A stretch of DNA of 6,471 nt from assembly GCA_002319815.1 (NCBI GenBank), contig DCFR01000006.1, positions 1 to 6,471 on the forward strand, in the 5' to 3' direction. The notes below the pieces were generated by a model. It made no database searches. It saw only the letters and a list, made by a program, of their open reading frames with translations, and had not been told where the DNA came from. Shown in pieces: positions 5,114-6,471 of this stretch. The stretch's first letter is position 1, and each line of letters starts with the position of its first letter. A program made the translations under genes and the position numbers. The DNA comes from Megamonas sp. UBA1799 (GTDB lineage Bacteria > Bacillota > Negativicutes > Selenomonadales > Selenomonadaceae).

Positions 5114-6471
5114 TTATTCATGTCTGGTGATATTAAGTTTTGGTTCAGCCGGTTTAGCCAACGGCTCATCGCCCTTGTCCTCTTCGGCTGTTTCTGCCGT
5201 TGGAACGGGTTCCGTCACAGACTGAACAGGAAGTGTCGCTGGTGTGCCATCGGAATTCTGATTGGCCGATATCTCAGCAGCCACTCCGGCATCACTGATC
5301 TTTCCCTTGGTCATCAGTTCCTCGAGTTCAGACGCATTCAACGTTTCGCGTTCAATCAGCGCCTGTGCGATCAAATGCAGTTTATCGATATTATCCGTAA
5401 TAATTGTACGGCATTCCTCATAAGCATCTTCAATATACTTACGAACTTCCTTGTCAATTTCACAGGCAACTTCTTCCGAATAATTGCGCTGATTATTGAA
5501 ATCACGTCCCAGGAATACCTGATGATTATGGCCCTCGCCAAAAGAAATCGGTCCGAGAACATCACTCATACCATACTGGGTAATCATGCTGCGCACAACC
5601 TGCGAAGCCCGCTGAATATCACTCTGAGCCCCGGTGCTGATTTCCTTCAGAATAACTTCTTCTGCAACACGACCCGCCAGCAAAGTCTTCAGTTCATCCA
5701 TCAGCTCGCTGCGCGTCTCGTAAGAACGATCTTCTTTCGGCAGCATCAGCGTGTACCCGCCCGCACGGCCACGAGGAATAATTGTGACCTTATGCACCGG
5801 ATCCGCATTCGGCAACAGCATGCCGACCAGCGTATGCCCGCCTTCATGATAAGCCGTAAGTCGCTTTTCTTTATCGCTCATAACCTTGGACTTGCGTTCT
5901 GGTCCAGCCATGACCCGCTCAATGGACTCTTCCAGCGCATCCATACCAATCGACTTACGATTGCGCCGCGCCGAAAGCAAAGCCGCTTCATTGACTAAGT
6001 TGCTGAGATCGGCACCGGTAAATCCCGGAGTACGCCGCGCCAGAATATCGAGATCCGCATTTTTATCAACGGGTTTCCCCTTGGTATGCACCTTAAGGAT
6101 TGCCAGACGGCCTCGTACATCCGGTTTATCAACAACGATCTGCCGGTCAAAGCGGCCCGGACGCAGCAATGCTGGGTCCAAAATATCAGGACGGTTCGTC
6201 GCCGCAATAATGATGATCCCCTCGTTGGCCGCAAAGCCATCCATCTCCACCAGCAGCTGATTCAGCGTCTGTTCACGCTCATCATGACCGCCGCCGACGC
6301 CAGCGCCGCGCTGGCGGCCCACAGCATCGATTTCATCAATAAATACAATACAAGGAGCATTTTTCTTGGCCTGCTCAAAGAGATCCCGCACGCGTGAAGC
6401 ACCGACACCGACAAACATCTCGACAAAATCGGAGCCGCTGATCGTAAAGAACGGCACGCCGGCCTCGCCGG
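5114..6471 (-). CDS. ftsH: ATP-dependent zinc metalloprotease FtsH, 3' part (truncated at window edge)
   Basis: This is a membrane-anchored AAA+ protease that unfolds and degrades membrane and regulatory proteins as a hexamer. The frame is open to the right edge, entering as GEAGVPFFTISGSDFVEMF, just after the Walker A site, so the N-terminal membrane segments and P-loop lie outside the window. The 451 visible residues show Walker B (VFIDEIDAVG, about 42-51), the second region of homology ATNRPDILDPALLRPGRFDR (about 90-109) with its arginine fingers, and the zinc site HEGGH (208-212). The third zinc ligand is the Asp in GAQSDI (about 284). After the conserved protease domain, a low-complexity acidic and proline/threonine-rich tail (about 400-451) ends in ITRHE, which is common and variable in FtsH. 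The stop is TAA, followed by a terminator. The internal GTG at 6457 is not the start. Confidence 0.98.
   Translation of the reverse strand, partial: GEAGVPFFTISGSDFVEMFVGVGASRVRDLFEQAKKNAPCIVFIDEIDAVGRQRGAGVGGGHDEREQTLNQLLVEMDGFAANEGIIIIAATNRPDILDPALLRPGRFDRQIVVDKPDVRGRLAILKVHTKGKPVDKNADLDILARRTPGFTGADLSNLVNEAALLSARRNRKSIGMDALEESIERVMAGPERKSKVMSDKEKRLTAYHEGGHTLVGMLLPNADPVHKVTIIPRGRAGGYTLMLPKEDRSYETRSELMDELKTLLAGRVAEEVILKEISTGAQSDIQRASQVVRSMITQYGMSDVLGPISFGEGHNHQVFLGRDFNNQRNYSEEVACEIDKEVRKYIEDAYEECRTIITDNIDKLHLIAQALIERETLNASELEELMTKGKISDAGVAAEISANQNSDGTPATLPVQSVTEPVPTAETAEEDKGDEPLAKPAEPKLNITRHE

Noticed and set aside
5096..5998. 300-codon plus-strand open frame over ftsH
   Set aside because: It is antisense to the clearly conserved FtsH protease domain, has no recognisable family features and is a shadow frame.
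1..6471. CRISPR arrays, insertion sequences or hidden Pyl-containing methyltransferase
   Set aside because: No spaced direct repeats, transposase or terminal repeats were seen. Gaps between genes are at most about 250 bases, so there is no room for an mttB-type gene interrupted by TAG.

Overview
The window comes from an anaerobic, probably Gram-positive-lineage bacterium. Low-GC AT-rich promoters sit beside GC-balanced genes, Shine-Dalgarno sites are strong, and terminators are intrinsic. It most resembles a methyl-compound-using acetogen-type Bacillota, perhaps Negativicutes such as the Sporomusa group or a Desulfitobacterium-like clostridium. That placement is inference from gene content. 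The standout content is a pyrrolysine (Pyl, the 22nd amino acid) decoding module on the minus strand: a tRNA-Pyl gene (pylT, anticodon CUA) and a stand-alone pyrrolysyl-tRNA synthetase N-terminal domain gene (pylSn). They lie between a methylamine-type corrinoid protein gene and a MtaA/CmuA-family methylcobamide methyltransferase gene.

Layout. Bases 1-180 are the cyd promoter region, with an AT-rich perfect inverted repeat. cydA (181-1545) and cydB (1545-2555) on the plus strand encode the two main subunits of a cytochrome bd quinol oxidase and overlap by one base. A hairpin with A and T tracts (2562-2602) serves as terminator for both cydB and the convergent minus-strand unit. Read leftward from about 4955, that unit is: promoter (4961-4989), a leader holding a terminator-like hairpin, corrinoid protein gene (4860-4174), pylT (4165-4094), pylSn (4055-3702) and a zinc methyltransferase gene (3639-2611). 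Bases 4861-5113 hold this promoter and leader plus the ftsH terminator. The 3' three quarters or so of ftsH, also on the minus strand, fills 5114-6471 and runs off the right edge.

How the parts work together. In known methylamine pathways a Pyl-containing methyltransferase (MttB, MtbB or MtmB) methylates a small corrinoid protein. A second zinc enzyme of the MtaA/MtbA type then passes the methyl group on to coenzyme M in methanogens, or to another acceptor in bacteria. Reading the in-frame UAG of the first enzyme needs tRNA-Pyl plus PylS, which bacteria split into PylSn and PylSc. This window holds the corrinoid carrier, the tRNA, the tRNA-binding synthetase half and a candidate second methyltransferase. 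The Pyl-containing methyltransferase, pylSc and the biosynthesis genes pylBCD are not here and must lie elsewhere if the system works. All six protein genes end in TAA or TGA and none in TAG, which fits an organism that reads UAG as Pyl. The cyd genes and ftsH are ordinary neighbours. Cytochrome bd probably serves oxygen tolerance in an anaerobe.
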